Position numbers and translations under genes: made by a program. The notes under the pieces were generated by a model. The model was not told the DNA's origin and made no database searches. It saw only the letters and a program-made list of their open reading frames with translations. Source: DATIRA01 sp963766505 (GTDB lineage: Bacteria > Pseudomonadota > Gammaproteobacteria > Steroidobacterales > Steroidobacteraceae). Taken from it: a DNA stretch of 64,000 bases. The stretch covers positions 310,001-374,000 of the forward strand of contig CAVYAL010000005.1 of assembly GCA_963766505.1 (NCBI GenBank). The letters run 5' to 3'. Of this stretch, positions 26,413-34,826 are shown piece after piece; the stretch's first letter is position 1; each line of letters begins with the position of its first letter.

Positions 26413-27105
26413 ATGGGCGCAGCGGACAAGCGCGTGGCCGACCTGCTCGACCGCTGGCTGCAGAGCGTCGAACTGCATGCCCGTTACCTCGAGCTCGATG
26501 CGGAGGCCTATGCGAAGGTCCAGGACTGGCCGAAACACCAGCGCCCCACTCGCTGGGTCGTCGAACTGGCCCATGCGCGGCTGCAGGAGCTGCGCAGGCA
26601 TGTCGCCGAAAGGCAGCAGCAGCGTGACGAAGGCTTCGCCGAGTCACTGGAGCTGATGGCGTTCCTGACCAACCTGCTCGGCTCGGAAAACATCGAGCGC
26701 TTCATTCCGCTGGCCATTCCACCTGCCGAGGAACCGGACTCGAAATCCGCCGCGACGGCCACCGAACCCCCGCCGGCAAAGCCGGTCGCCGTCAAGCCAT
26801 CGGGATCCGGATCCGCCGGCCCCTCGGCTGCGCCCGCGGTGCAGCGCGCAGCGAAGCCTGCAAGGAAGCCCGCAGCGCAGGTCCTACAGGAGCCGCAGCC
26901 GCCGGCGGGCCCGGTCCGCGAGGCGGAACTGACGGTCATCGCCGATGCAATCCGCTTCCTGAACTGGGGTCGGGAATGGCCGGCACTTGCCGGGCTCATC
27001 GCGAGACTCGCGAACCGCCCACCTGAGAGTGAAGTCTGGGCGATCCTGAAGCGCCACCGCGTCGAAATCGAATCCAGGGCGAAGCAGGGCGCCGAACGAC
27101 ACTGA
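26413..27105 (+). CDS. hypothetical protein, two helical parts joined by a Pro/Ala linker
   Basis: I do not recognise this 230-residue protein. The N-terminal part (about 1-110) is helical and charged (VADLLDRWLQSVELHARYLEL; RWVVELAHARLQELRRHVAE). A low-complexity Pro/Ala/Lys linker (about 111-170) follows. A compact C-terminal part contains VIADAIRFLNWGREWPALAG, IARLANRPPESEVWAIL and KRHRVE. There is no signal peptide or membrane segment. ATG 26413 has GGAG upstream; the frame opens earlier, at 26065, but that would run through the divergent DUF6502 gene. It is divergent from DUF6502 with 175 bases between, and is followed by the cytochrome c' gene. Confidence 0.75.
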   Translation: MGAADKRVADLLDRWLQSVELHARYLELDAEAYAKVQDWPKHQRPTRWVVELAHARLQELRRHVAERQQQRDEGFAESLELMAFLTNLLGSENIERFIPLAIPPAEEPDSKSAATATEPPPAKPVAVKPSGSGSAGPSAAPAVQRAAKPARKPAAQVLQEPQPPAGPVREAELTVIADAIRFLNWGREWPALAGLIARLANRPPESEVWAILKRHRVEIESRAKQGAERH

Positions 27106-27176
27106 TGGCAGTCCGCAGCCGAGTCGGTTACCGTCTCGGTCCCCGAAAACCTGCCATTTCAAGGAGCGCGCCGAAA

Positions 27177-27650
27177 ATGTCCTACGCCACCCACCTGCCC
27201 CGCCTCGCACTGGCCGTGCTCATTTCGACCGGTCTTGCGGGGACTGCATCCGCCCAGACCCAGCCCAGCAAGGGCGAACAGGCGCTCAAATACCGCAAGT
27301 CGCTGTACCAGGTGATCGCCTGGAACGTCGGCCCGATGGGCGCCATGGCTCAGGGTAAGGCCGCCTTTGATGCGGCGGAGTTCGCCCGCCGCGCGGATGC
27401 CGTCGCTTATCTCGCACCGATGCTGCGCGAGGGCTATCCAGAGGAGACGAGGACCGTCGAGGGCACCAAGCTCAAGCCCGCGATGTGGCAGAACCGGGCC
27501 GACTTCGACGCGAAGCTCAAGGACCTCATCGACCGCAGCGCCGAGCTCTCGAAGGTCGCCGGGACCGGGGACGAAGCGGCCAGCAAGCAGGCGTTCTTCG
27601 ACATGGCCAACACCTGCAAGGCCTGTCACGACAAGTACAAGGCGGACTGA
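27177..27650 (+). CDS. cytochrome c' family protein
   Basis: This is a periplasmic four-helix cytochrome of 157 residues. Its signal peptide ends GTASA. The single heme-binding motif CKACH lies at 147-151 near the C-terminus, followed by DKYK, as in cytochrome c'. The N-terminal helix contains YRKSLYQVIAWNVGPMGAMA, where the Met/heme-side residues of this family lie. ATG 27177 follows AAGGAG at a longish distance. It is tail to tail with the cytochrome b561 gene (two bases between the stops), its likely functional partner. Confidence 0.9.
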   Translation: MSYATHLPRLALAVLISTGLAGTASAQTQPSKGEQALKYRKSLYQVIAWNVGPMGAMAQGKAAFDAAEFARRADAVAYLAPMLREGYPEETRTVEGTKLKPAMWQNRADFDAKLKDLIDRSAELSKVAGTGDEAASKQAFFDMANTCKACHDKYKAD

Positions 27651-27652
27651 CT

Positions 27653-28336
27653 TCAGAACAGCGCGATCGAAGCCTCCGGCGCGGTTCGCACCGCGACCGC
27701 GAGCGCGGCGCAGAGGCCGAGCACGATCAACGCCGCGAGCCAGCCCCGGGAGCCGCTGATCGATTCCTCGGCCGGCACCAGGTGGGCCGGCTTGCGGCCG
27801 CTCAGCATCGCCCGCAACAGCCCCTGCCGGCGCCCCAGCACATACCAGGCGACTGCGGCCAGGTGCAGCGCGATCAGCGCCAGCAGCAGGTTCGAGTTTG
27901 TCTCGTGCCAGCCCGTGACCCGGTTGCTGGTCGCCTGGCCGACCCAGCCGTACAGGGGGCCCGCGTTCGCGATCTCGTCGTTCGCGAACAGCCCCGTCAG
28001 CGCCTGCACGAGCAGCAGCGCCAGCATCGCGAGCACGCTGAGCGCCCCGAGCGGATTGTGGCCGGCCCACTCCCGGGTGCGACCCGATCGCAGGTAGTCG
28101 AGGATGCGCCGCGGGCCCGCGACGAAATTTGCGAAGCGCGCATGGCGGGTCCCGACCAGTCCCCAGACGATGCGGAAAGCCGCCAGCACCAGCACCGCGT
28201 AGCCGAAGCGGCGATGCCAGGGAAACCACTGCACGCCCGCGTAGTGAGTGGCCCAGGAACCCGCGACACAGAACACGAGCAGCCAGTGCGTCAGACGCAG
28301 CGGAAGATCCCAGACCAGCCGGGTTTGACTCTCCAT
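27653..28336 (-). CDS. cytochrome b561 domain membrane protein
   Basis: This is a di-heme inner-membrane cytochrome b of 227 residues. The first segment has LRLTHWLLVFCVAGSW, with HYAGVQWFPWHRRFGY and the later WHETNSNLLLALIALHLAAV supplying heme histidines. At least five hydrophobic segments are visible. The frame can start with TTG at 28363, but ATG 28336 with GAGG eight bases upstream is better. Such proteins commonly pair with cytochrome c' and pass electrons between quinol and periplasm. Here the pair is convergent rather than cotranscribed. Confidence 0.9.
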   Translation of the reverse strand: MESQTRLVWDLPLRLTHWLLVFCVAGSWATHYAGVQWFPWHRRFGYAVLVLAAFRIVWGLVGTRHARFANFVAGPRRILDYLRSGRTREWAGHNPLGALSVLAMLALLLVQALTGLFANDEIANAGPLYGWVGQATSNRVTGWHETNSNLLLALIALHLAAVAWYVLGRRQGLLRAMLSGRKPAHLVPAEESISGSRGWLAALIVLGLCAALAVAVRTAPEASIALF

Positions 28337-28509
28337 CCGGGAAGCCTCGCCTGCAATGCGCAACGAACGTCGGCTGCAGATGTTACCAAGCCGCCCGCTG
28401 GCTGCCGAAGCCCGGGCTAAGGATCCCGGAAGACATGGCGTGACTTGGCGGCCGCCTTGGCCTAACGTTTCGCCGGCTCAGCGGCATCCGCCGGCCGGAT
28501 CATCAACAC

Positions 28510-29448
28510 ATGCCGATTTTCGATCCCGTCATCTGGTTCTTCGTGCTCGGCGTCCTGGCGGGCGTCTTCAGGGCCGAGCTGCGGCTGCCGGCCGCGATCT
28601 ACGAGTTCGTCAGCACGATCCTGCTGCTGGCCATCGGCCTGAAGGGCGGCGTCGAGCTCTCCAGGGCCGAACACGGGCTGCCGGCAGCCGAGTTGCTCGG
28701 TATCCTGTTGCTCGGCTTCGCGATGCCGCTGCCGCTCTACCTGGCCGCGAATCGCCTCGGCCGATTGCCGCGTCCGGATGCGGCATCGCTCGCGGCGCAC
28801 TACGGCTCGGTCAGCGTCGGGACCTTCGCGGTCGCGCTCAGCTATCTCGGCGCGCGGGCAATCGACTACGAGGCGCATGCGCCGGTCTGGCTGGTCATGC
28901 TAGAGGTGCCCGCGATCCTGGTGGGCATCCTGCTCGCGAGGAGCACGGCCAGGGGCGTGGCCTGGGGACGCCTGTCCCGGGAGCTCTTCCTCGGCAAGAG
29001 CGTCGTGCTGCTGGTCGGTGGACTCGCGATCGGCTGGCTGGCCGGCCCGGAAGGTACGGCTTCGATCAAGCCGTTCTTCTTCGACCTGTTCAAGGGCATC
29101 CTGGCGCTGTTCCTGCTCGAAATGGGCCTGATCGCCGCCGCGCAGCTCGGCACGCTGCGCCGCCATGGCGTGTTCCTGGTGGTGTTCGGCGTCTTGGCAC
29201 CGTTGTTCGGGGCGATCCTCGGCACAGTGCTCGGCCGCGCACTGGGACTGTCGACCGGCGGCACGATCGTGCTGGCCACGCTTGCGGCGAGCGCCTCGTA
29301 CATCGCTGCACCGGCCGCGATGCGCACGGCCGTCCCGGAGGCCAACCCGGCGCTGTCGCTCACAGCCTCGCTGGCGGTCACGTTCCCGTTCAACATCATC
29401 GTCGGCATCCCGTTGTACGAGCGCATGGCGCTTGCCTTCGCTCCTTAG
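28510..29448 (+). CDS. sbtA: SbtA-like sodium-dependent bicarbonate transporter
   Basis: This is an inner-membrane permease of 312 residues with about ten hydrophobic segments. The family features are AIGLKGGVELSR in the first half and the second-half motif VLATLAASASYIAAPAAMR with VPEANPALSL, which corresponds to SSSDISGPPTLR-x-IPSANP of cyanobacterial SbtA. The cytoplasmic loop between the halves is much shorter than in Synechocystis SbtA. A PII-like sbtB gene follows after 13 bases, which supports the assignment. Bicarbonate as substrate is inferred from the family. I see no good ribosome site for the ATG. Confidence 0.85.
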   Translation: MPIFDPVIWFFVLGVLAGVFRAELRLPAAIYEFVSTILLLAIGLKGGVELSRAEHGLPAAELLGILLLGFAMPLPLYLAANRLGRLPRPDAASLAAHYGSVSVGTFAVALSYLGARAIDYEAHAPVWLVMLEVPAILVGILLARSTARGVAWGRLSRELFLGKSVVLLVGGLAIGWLAGPEGTASIKPFFFDLFKGILALFLLEMGLIAAAQLGTLRRHGVFLVVFGVLAPLFGAILGTVLGRALGLSTGGTIVLATLAASASYIAAPAAMRTAVPEANPALSLTASLAVTFPFNIIVGIPLYERMALAFAP

Positions 29449-29461
29449 AGGTCCGAGCCCG

Positions 29462-29764
29462 ATGCAGCAATTCTCACGTCGCCTGCTGACCGTGATCACC
29501 GAGGCAGCCATCGAGCGCGAGCTGGTCGCCGAGATCGAGTCGCTGGGCGCACGCGGCTACACGATCTCCGATGCGCGCGGCAAGGGCAGTCGGGGGCTGC
29601 GCAGTTCAGAGTGGGCCCAGCAGGGCAACATACGGCTCGAGGTGATCTGCGAGCCCGAGCTCGCCGGGCGGATAGCCGGGCGCCTGCGCGAGCGATTCTA
29701 CGACCACTACGCGATGATCCTGTTCATGCAGGACGTGAACGTGCTGCGGCCGGAAAAGTTCTAG
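29462..29764 (+). CDS. sbtB: SbtB-like PII-family regulator
   Basis: This is a small trimeric PII-like protein of 100 residues that in cyanobacteria binds cAMP/AMP/ADP/ATP and blocks SbtA. The PII fold shows in RLLTVITEAAIERELVAEIE, YTISDARGKGSRGLRSSEW (T-loop region) and RLEVICEPELAGRIAGRL. The protein ends at RPEKF and lacks the C-terminal Cys-containing redox loop of cyanobacterial SbtB, so redox control is unlikely. GAGG precedes the ATG. Cotranscribed with sbtA and probably the RDD gene. Confidence 0.85.
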   Translation: MQQFSRRLLTVITEAAIERELVAEIESLGARGYTISDARGKGSRGLRSSEWAQQGNIRLEVICEPELAGRIAGRLRERFYDHYAMILFMQDVNVLRPEKF

Positions 29765-29785
29765 GCGCCGCGCGCGGGCTCCCCA

Positions 29786-30253
29786 ATGGATACCCAGCCT
29801 GCACCGACCCCGGCCGGCCTGATGCGCAGGCTGGCCGCGATGCTGTACGACACGCTGCTGCTGGCCGCGATTGCGATGGTCGCCACGGGATTGCTGCTGC
29901 CGCTGACCGGAGGCGAGGCGATCACGGCCGAAAGCCACCCGGCGCTCGGGGCGGCCTACCGTGCACTGCTGCTCGGCATCGTCTTCGCGTTCTACGGGCT
30001 GTTCTGGACGCGGCGCGGACAGACGCTGGGCATGCAGTCCTGGCGGCTGCGGGTGGAGCGGGAGGACGGGGGCCTGCTCGGCTGGAACGACGTGCTGCGC
30101 CGGCTCGCAGCGGCGCTGCTGTCGCTGCTGCCGCTGGGCCTGGGATTGCTGTGGGTCTCTTTCGATCCCGGCAAGCGCGCCTGGCACGACCGACTGAGCG
30201 GGACCCGTGTCGTGCTCGTGCCGAAGCACCAGCGGCCGAAACGACCGTCCTGA
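29786..30253 (+). CDS. RDD family membrane protein
   Basis: This 155-residue membrane protein has three hydrophobic segments. The RDD signature appears as GLMRRLAAMLYDTLLLAAI, with the later QTLGMQSWRLRV, WNDVLRRL and the closing WHDRLSGTRVV. RDD proteins have been linked to sodium or other ion exchange in some bacteria. The gene follows sbtB by 21 bases, so a part in sodium-coupled bicarbonate uptake is conceivable but unproven. It is convergent with lptG. Confidence 0.9.
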   Translation: MDTQPAPTPAGLMRRLAAMLYDTLLLAAIAMVATGLLLPLTGGEAITAESHPALGAAYRALLLGIVFAFYGLFWTRRGQTLGMQSWRLRVEREDGGLLGWNDVLRRLAAALLSLLPLGLGLLWVSFDPGKRAWHDRLSGTRVVLVPKHQRPKRPS

Positions 30254-30261
30254 TCCCCGCG

Positions 30262-31329
30262 TCAGCGCGCCCGCACGAGCAGCGCGACCGTCAGCACTGC
30301 GAGCAGCGCGGTCGGCGCCCAGCCCACCAGCCAGGCCGGAACGTCGAACAGCTGGCCACTGTTCTCGGCTGTCTGCGCGAGCAGCACGAAGCCCGCACCG
30401 ATCAGGATGCCGACGACGGTGCGAGTGCCCTGTCCGGCCGCGCGCATCGGGCCGAGCGCGAACGGCAGCGCGAGGATCACGACGATGACGCCGGAGACCA
30501 TGCGGGCCGCACGCGACCAGAAGGCAATCTCGAAGTGCTTGGCATCGAGGCCGTTCTGCTTCAGGTGACCGACGTAGGCAAGCAGCTCCCGCATGCTCAT
30601 CGCCTCGGGCTCGAGTGCCGCGAGGCCGAGGAAATCAGCTGACAGCGACGAGGAGACGTCGTGCAGCGGCTCGCTCGCCACTTCGGTGCCCTCGGGTGTG
30701 AACCGCGTTTCAGTGTACTTGTCGAGCTGCCAGTTGCCGTCCTTGTCGACGCTGGCGCTTGCAGCGCGCCCGACGCTGAGCAGCGCGCGCTCCGGGTCGA
30801 AACGGAACAGCTGTACGCCACCGTAGGTGGTACGCGCGGACTGCTGGTCGACGCTGATGATCGCGTTGCCGTCGCGGATCCAGGCCCCGCGATTGCCTGC
30901 AAAGCTGAACTCGCTGTACTTGCTGAATACCTTGAGCTGCTTGGCGTACTTCTGCAGCGGCGGCGCGACGAACTCCCCGAGCAGCACCATCAGCGCCACC
31001 ATCACCAGGCCCGCGAGCCCCAGCCAGCGGCAGAACTGCAGTGTCGTGACTCCCGAGGCTCGCATCACCACCAGTTCGCTGCCGCGCGCCAGATTGCCCA
31101 GCGCGAGAAGCGCACCGATCAGCGCGCCGATCGGCATCAGCTGCGCGAGGTAGGTCGGCAGGTTCAGCGCGACGAACAGCAGCGCGTCGCTGACGGTGTA
31201 CGTACCTGTGCCAATGTCGTCCTGCTGGCCGATGAACAGGAACAGCGCCCCCAGCGCAAGCAGCACCAGCAGCACAAGCGCGGTGTACCCGAGCACGTTG
31301 CGGACCAGGTAGCGCGCGAGCGTCGTCAT
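30262..31329 (-). CDS. lptG: LPS export ABC transporter permease LptG
   Basis: LptG with LptF forms the membrane part of the LptB2FG transporter that extracts lipopolysaccharide from the inner membrane. The protein has 355 residues: three N-terminal membrane segments, a periplasmic beta-jellyroll (about 125-265) and three C-terminal membrane segments. Typical stretches are LPTYLAQLMPIGALIGALLA, GSELVVMRASGV and FWSRAARMVSG. The frame is open far upstream, but ATG 31329 overlaps the lptF stop (ATGA) and fits the family N-terminus (MTTLARYLVRNVL). Confidence 0.95.
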   Translation of the reverse strand: MTTLARYLVRNVLGYTALVLLVLLALGALFLFIGQQDDIGTGTYTVSDALLFVALNLPTYLAQLMPIGALIGALLALGNLARGSELVVMRASGVTTLQFCRWLGLAGLVMVALMVLLGEFVAPPLQKYAKQLKVFSKYSEFSFAGNRGAWIRDGNAIISVDQQSARTTYGGVQLFRFDPERALLSVGRAASASVDKDGNWQLDKYTETRFTPEGTEVASEPLHDVSSSLSADFLGLAALEPEAMSMRELLAYVGHLKQNGLDAKHFEIAFWSRAARMVSGVIVVILALPFALGPMRAAGQGTRTVVGILIGAGFVLLAQTAENSGQLFDVPAWLVGWAPTALLAVLTVALLVRAR

Positions 31330-32426
31330 TTCAGCTGCGCCCCGCCCGTTCGCCCACGGAACAGGCGTCCCGGGCGCTCCTGGCGCCAGAGCAGCCACGC
31401 GGCGAGCACGATGGGCAGCAGGTGCACCCACCAGAGCCCTAGCGCACCGCCCGGCGCATCCTTCTCGATCCAGACCCGCACCGTCGAGACGAGATTCGAG
31501 TACAGGAAATAGGCGAGCACCGCGAGCGCGACGCGGGCGAACCGGCCCTCGCGCGGACGCAGGCGGGCGAGCGGCACCGCGAGCAACGTCAGCACCAGCG
31601 CCATCACGGGCACGGCCAAGCGCCACGCCAGCTCGGAGCGGTCTGCTCCGGTATCCGATTCCAGCAGCGCACGGGTGGATTTCTGTTTCTGCTTCTCCCT
31701 CTTCGACTTGAGATCGGGCAGTCGCACCGGTATGCCGTGCTCGGCGAACTGCACAATCCGCCATTCCGGCCGGCCGGGCACGCCCTCGTAGCGCCGCCCG
31801 TTGTAGAGCACGAATTCCTGCTCGGCCTGTCCGGCACCGCGCTGCTCGGCCCGTTCAGCCACCGCAAGCTCCACGCGGTCGTTCGAGCGTCGCTGGACGA
31901 ACACCCCGTACAGCTGGCCCTGCTTGTCCACGCGCTCCGCGTAGAAGACCGCGTCACCGCTGCCGAAGCTGCGGAAGCGCCCGGGCTCCAGCGCGCCGAA
32001 TTGCGCCGAGCGCATCGCCTGGATGCGGATCTCCTGCGCCTTCGCGCCCGCGGCGGGCACCACCCGGAACGAGAGCACCGCCAGCAGTATCACCACTAGC
32101 GCGGCGAGCAGCAGGATGGGCTTGTACACCTGTACCGGGCCCACGCCGCAGGCCGTCATCGCCGTCATTTCGGACTCGTGGTAGAGCCGTCCGAGCGCCA
32201 GCACGATCCCGAGGAACAGCCCAACCGGCACCAGCACGGTCAGCTGCTGCAGCGTGGCAAGCCCGATCAGGTCGGCCACCACGCCCCCGGGGAAATTACC
32301 CTGTGCCGCCTGACCTAGCACCCGGGCCAGCTGGCTCGAAAGCAGTATGACCAGCAGCACGCCCGTCACCGCCACGAACGTCGTCGTGACCTCGCGCAGC
32401 AGGTATCGATCGAGGCGGCTCAGCAC
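31326..32426 (-). CDS. lptF: LPS export ABC transporter permease LptF
   Basis: LptF is the partner of LptG in lipopolysaccharide export. It has 366 residues with six membrane segments around a periplasmic domain. LDRYLLREVTTTFVAVTGVL at the N-terminus, VLVPVGLFLGIVLALGRLYH and ESEMTAMTACGVG are family hallmarks. The start is GTG (no ATG is available in the right place). A TAAACT on the minus strand near 32520 could be a -10 box. It is divergent from pepA, an arrangement seen in many gammaproteobacteria. Confidence 0.95.
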   Translation of the reverse strand: MLSRLDRYLLREVTTTFVAVTGVLLVILLSSQLARVLGQAAQGNFPGGVVADLIGLATLQQLTVLVPVGLFLGIVLALGRLYHESEMTAMTACGVGPVQVYKPILLLAALVVILLAVLSFRVVPAAGAKAQEIRIQAMRSAQFGALEPGRFRSFGSGDAVFYAERVDKQGQLYGVFVQRRSNDRVELAVAERAEQRGAGQAEQEFVLYNGRRYEGVPGRPEWRIVQFAEHGIPVRLPDLKSKREKQKQKSTRALLESDTGADRSELAWRLAVPVMALVLTLLAVPLARLRPREGRFARVALAVLAYFLYSNLVSTVRVWIEKDAPGGALGLWWVHLLPIVLAAWLLWRQERPGRLFRGRTGGAQLK

Positions 32427-32599
32427 AGGTCGCGGCTCCGGGCTGGAGAAGGTAGACTTCCCGGTTCGCGCGTCGCACGTCCCGCCAGCGGAAGGCGGAG
32501 CGGACTCGGGCGCGCGGTCAGTTTAGCGGGCGGAACAGCGGGCTGCACGGCTCGAGCTGGCCCCTGCATGGGCAGGTGTTCGTGCAAAGGAAGTGGCAC

Positions 32600-34084
32600 A
32601 TGCAATTTCATGCCGTGAGTGGCTTGGCGTCCCGCAAGCGCAGCGATTGCGCGATCGTCGGAATCTACGAGTCGGGTGAGCTCGGGGCTGCGGCAACCGA
32701 ACTCGACCGGACGATGGGCGGCCTGCTCGCCAGGCTGGTGAAACGCGGCGACTTGCGTGGCAAGCCCGCGGAGGCTGTGCTGCTGCATCCGGAGAAGGGC
32801 CCGGTACAACGCGTACTGGTGGTCGGTCTCGGCAAGAAGGACAAGTTCGGGCGCAAGCAGTACCGCAAGTCCGTAGCCGCGGCCGCTTCCGTGCTCGCGA
32901 AATCCGGCGCGCGTGAAGCCGTGAGCTACCTGTCCGTAGAGCCGGTCGCCGACACCGACAGCTATTACCTCGGGCGGCTGGCCGCCGAGGCGGTCACGGC
33001 GACGCTGTACCGGGTGCCGGCGATCCGCAGCACGCGCAAGGAGCCGCCGGCGGCCCTGAAGTCTTTCTCGATCGCGGTCGCGGACCGGGGCCAGGTCAAG
33101 GACGCCGAACACGGCCTGGCACACGGGCGCGGCATCGGGGCCGGCATGTCGCTCACGCGCGACCTGGCCAACCTGCCGGCCAACGTCTGCACGCCCTCCT
33201 ACCTCGCCCGCCAAGCCCGGGAACTCGCCAGGCAGCACGCTTCGATCAAGGTCCAGGTGCTGGACGAGAAGGAACTGCGCAGGCTGAAGATGGGCGCGTT
33301 CCTATCCGTCACCGCCGGCACCGACGAGCCGGCCCGGCTGATCGTGATCCGCCACCAGGGCGGCAAATCGGGCGAGGCGCCCGTGGTGCTGGTCGGCAAG
33401 GGCGTGACCTTCGACAGCGGCGGCATCTCGCTGAAGCAGCCGCAGAACATGGACGAGATGAAGTTCGACATGACCGGCGCGGCCAGCGTCTTCGGCGCGC
33501 TGAAGGCGGCGGCCGAGATCGGCCTCGCCGCGAACGTGATCGGGCTGGTCGCCGCCTGCGAGAACATGCCCAGTGGGCGTGCCACCAAGCCCGGCGACAT
33601 CGTCCACAGCATGTCCGGCCAGACGATCGAAGTGATCAATACCGACGCCGAAGGGCGACTGATACTCTGCGACACGCTGACCTACTCGCGTCGCTTCAAG
33701 CCGGCGGTCGTCGTGGACGTGGCCACGCTGACCGGCGCCTGTGTCGTCGCGCTCGGCCCTCACTTGAGCGCGGTGATGAGTAACGACGACCACCTCGCCG
33801 AGGAAATCGTCGCGGCCGGTCGCCGCGCCGAGGACCGCGTCTGGCACATGCCGATGGGCGAGGAGTACCACGAGCAGCTGAAGAGCAACTTCGCCGACTT
33901 CACCAACTCCTGCGGCCGCGAGGGCGGCGCGATCACGGCGGCCTGCTTCCTGGCGAAATTCACCGATGGACTGCGCTGGGCGCACCTCGATATCGCCGGC
34001 ACCGCCTATCTCACCGGAGCCAAGAAGGGCAGCACCGGGCGGCCGGTGCCGATGCTGGTCGACTTCCTGATAAATCGTCACTGA
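32600..34084 (+). CDS. pepA: leucyl aminopeptidase PepA
   Basis: PepA is a hexameric M17 aminopeptidase with two metals. It releases N-terminal residues; in E. coli it also acts as a DNA-binding protein. The catalytic domain holds KGVTFDSGGISLKQ, the M17 signature NTDAEGRLIL, and VATLTGACVVALG, with lysine and acidic metal ligands conserved. ATG 32600 (AAGGAAG upstream) is chosen over 32576. The length is 494 residues. Its stop overlaps the holC start by one base (TGATG). Confidence 0.96.
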   Translation: MQFHAVSGLASRKRSDCAIVGIYESGELGAAATELDRTMGGLLARLVKRGDLRGKPAEAVLLHPEKGPVQRVLVVGLGKKDKFGRKQYRKSVAAAASVLAKSGAREAVSYLSVEPVADTDSYYLGRLAAEAVTATLYRVPAIRSTRKEPPAALKSFSIAVADRGQVKDAEHGLAHGRGIGAGMSLTRDLANLPANVCTPSYLARQARELARQHASIKVQVLDEKELRRLKMGAFLSVTAGTDEPARLIVIRHQGGKSGEAPVVLVGKGVTFDSGGISLKQPQNMDEMKFDMTGAASVFGALKAAAEIGLAANVIGLVAACENMPSGRATKPGDIVHSMSGQTIEVINTDAEGRLILCDTLTYSRRFKPAVVVDVATLTGACVVALGPHLSAVMSNDDHLAEEIVAAGRRAEDRVWHMPMGEEYHEQLKSNFADFTNSCGREGGAITAACFLAKFTDGLRWAHLDIAGTAYLTGAKKGSTGRPVPMLVDFLINRH

Positions 34085-34524
34085 TGCCGGCCGGCACGAA
34101 AGTCGACTTCTACCTGCTGGGATCGGCCGAGAACCGCGCGCGACTGCTGACCGCCTGCCGCCTGGCCGAGAAGGCCTGCGAGCAGCGATTCAGGGTCAGC
34201 GTACTCGCCGCCGGTCCGCCGGAGGCGGCCGAGCTGGATGAATTGTTGTGGACGTTCAGCGACCGGAGCTTCGTCCCGCACGGCTCGTGGCCCGCCGACC
34301 CGGAATTCGCAGCGGCGACGCCGGTGCTGGTCGGCAGCGGGTCTCCGCCTGCGACGCACCGCGACGTACTCATCAATCTGGGACCGAACCTGCCCGAGGA
34401 GCCCGCGACCTATGCCAGAATCTGCGAGGTCGTCGGACCCGGCGACGAGGACAGGCAAATGGCCCGGTCGCGCTGGCGCAGCTATCGCGAGGCGGGATTC
34501 ACGCTCGACACGCACGACCTCTGA
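34084..34524 (+). CDS. holC: DNA polymerase III chi subunit HolC
   Basis: HolC links the clamp loader to single-strand binding protein at the replication fork. The protein has 146 residues: KVDFYLLGSAENRARLLTAC, RLAEKACEQRFRVSVLA, LDELLWTFSDRSFVPHG and RSRWRSYREAGFTLDTHDL are typical. The ATG shares a base with the pepA stop. The pepA-holC-valS order is the standard gammaproteobacterial one. Confidence 0.92.
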   Translation: MPAGTKVDFYLLGSAENRARLLTACRLAEKACEQRFRVSVLAAGPPEAAELDELLWTFSDRSFVPHGSWPADPEFAAATPVLVGSGSPPATHRDVLINLGPNLPEEPATYARICEVVGPGDEDRQMARSRWRSYREAGFTLDTHDL

Positions 34525-34539
34525 CCGCTGGTGGCGCCC

Positions 34540-34821
34540 ATGATCAACGCAACCGACCCGATCCCCGTGCTCACGGACTTCGTGGACGACGAGGCGGCCG
34601 CGGCTCCGGCGACGGACGAAACCGAACGCCTGCTCGGCGAGCTCGAGGCGCAGCTGACGGCGGCGATCAACGAGCACACCGACGAACTGGTGCACAACGC
34701 CTGCCGCGACCTCGAAGCCCTGCTGCTCGAACACGTCTCGGACCGCCTGCGGGCTGACCTGCCGGCGCTGGTGGCGACGGTCATCGACGAGCATTTCCGC
34801 GGTTCACGACGTCCGAACTGA
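34540..34821 (+). CDS. small hypothetical protein between holC and valS
   Basis: This is a 93-residue acidic protein that I cannot assign to a family. After a disordered acidic N-terminus (about 1-30) it is helical: ETERLLGELEAQLTAAINEH, then VHNACRDLEALLLEHVSDRL and LPALVATVIDEHFRG. The last part weakly recalls the C-terminal helix of DUF2497/PopZ-like proteins. ATG 34540 is preferred to GTG 34531. It is tightly packed between holC (15 bases) and valS (5 bases), so it is surely cotranscribed. Confidence 0.7.
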   Translation: MINATDPIPVLTDFVDDEAAAAPATDETERLLGELEAQLTAAINEHTDELVHNACRDLEALLLEHVSDRLRADLPALVATVIDEHFRGSRRPN

Positions 34822-34826
34822 TCGCG

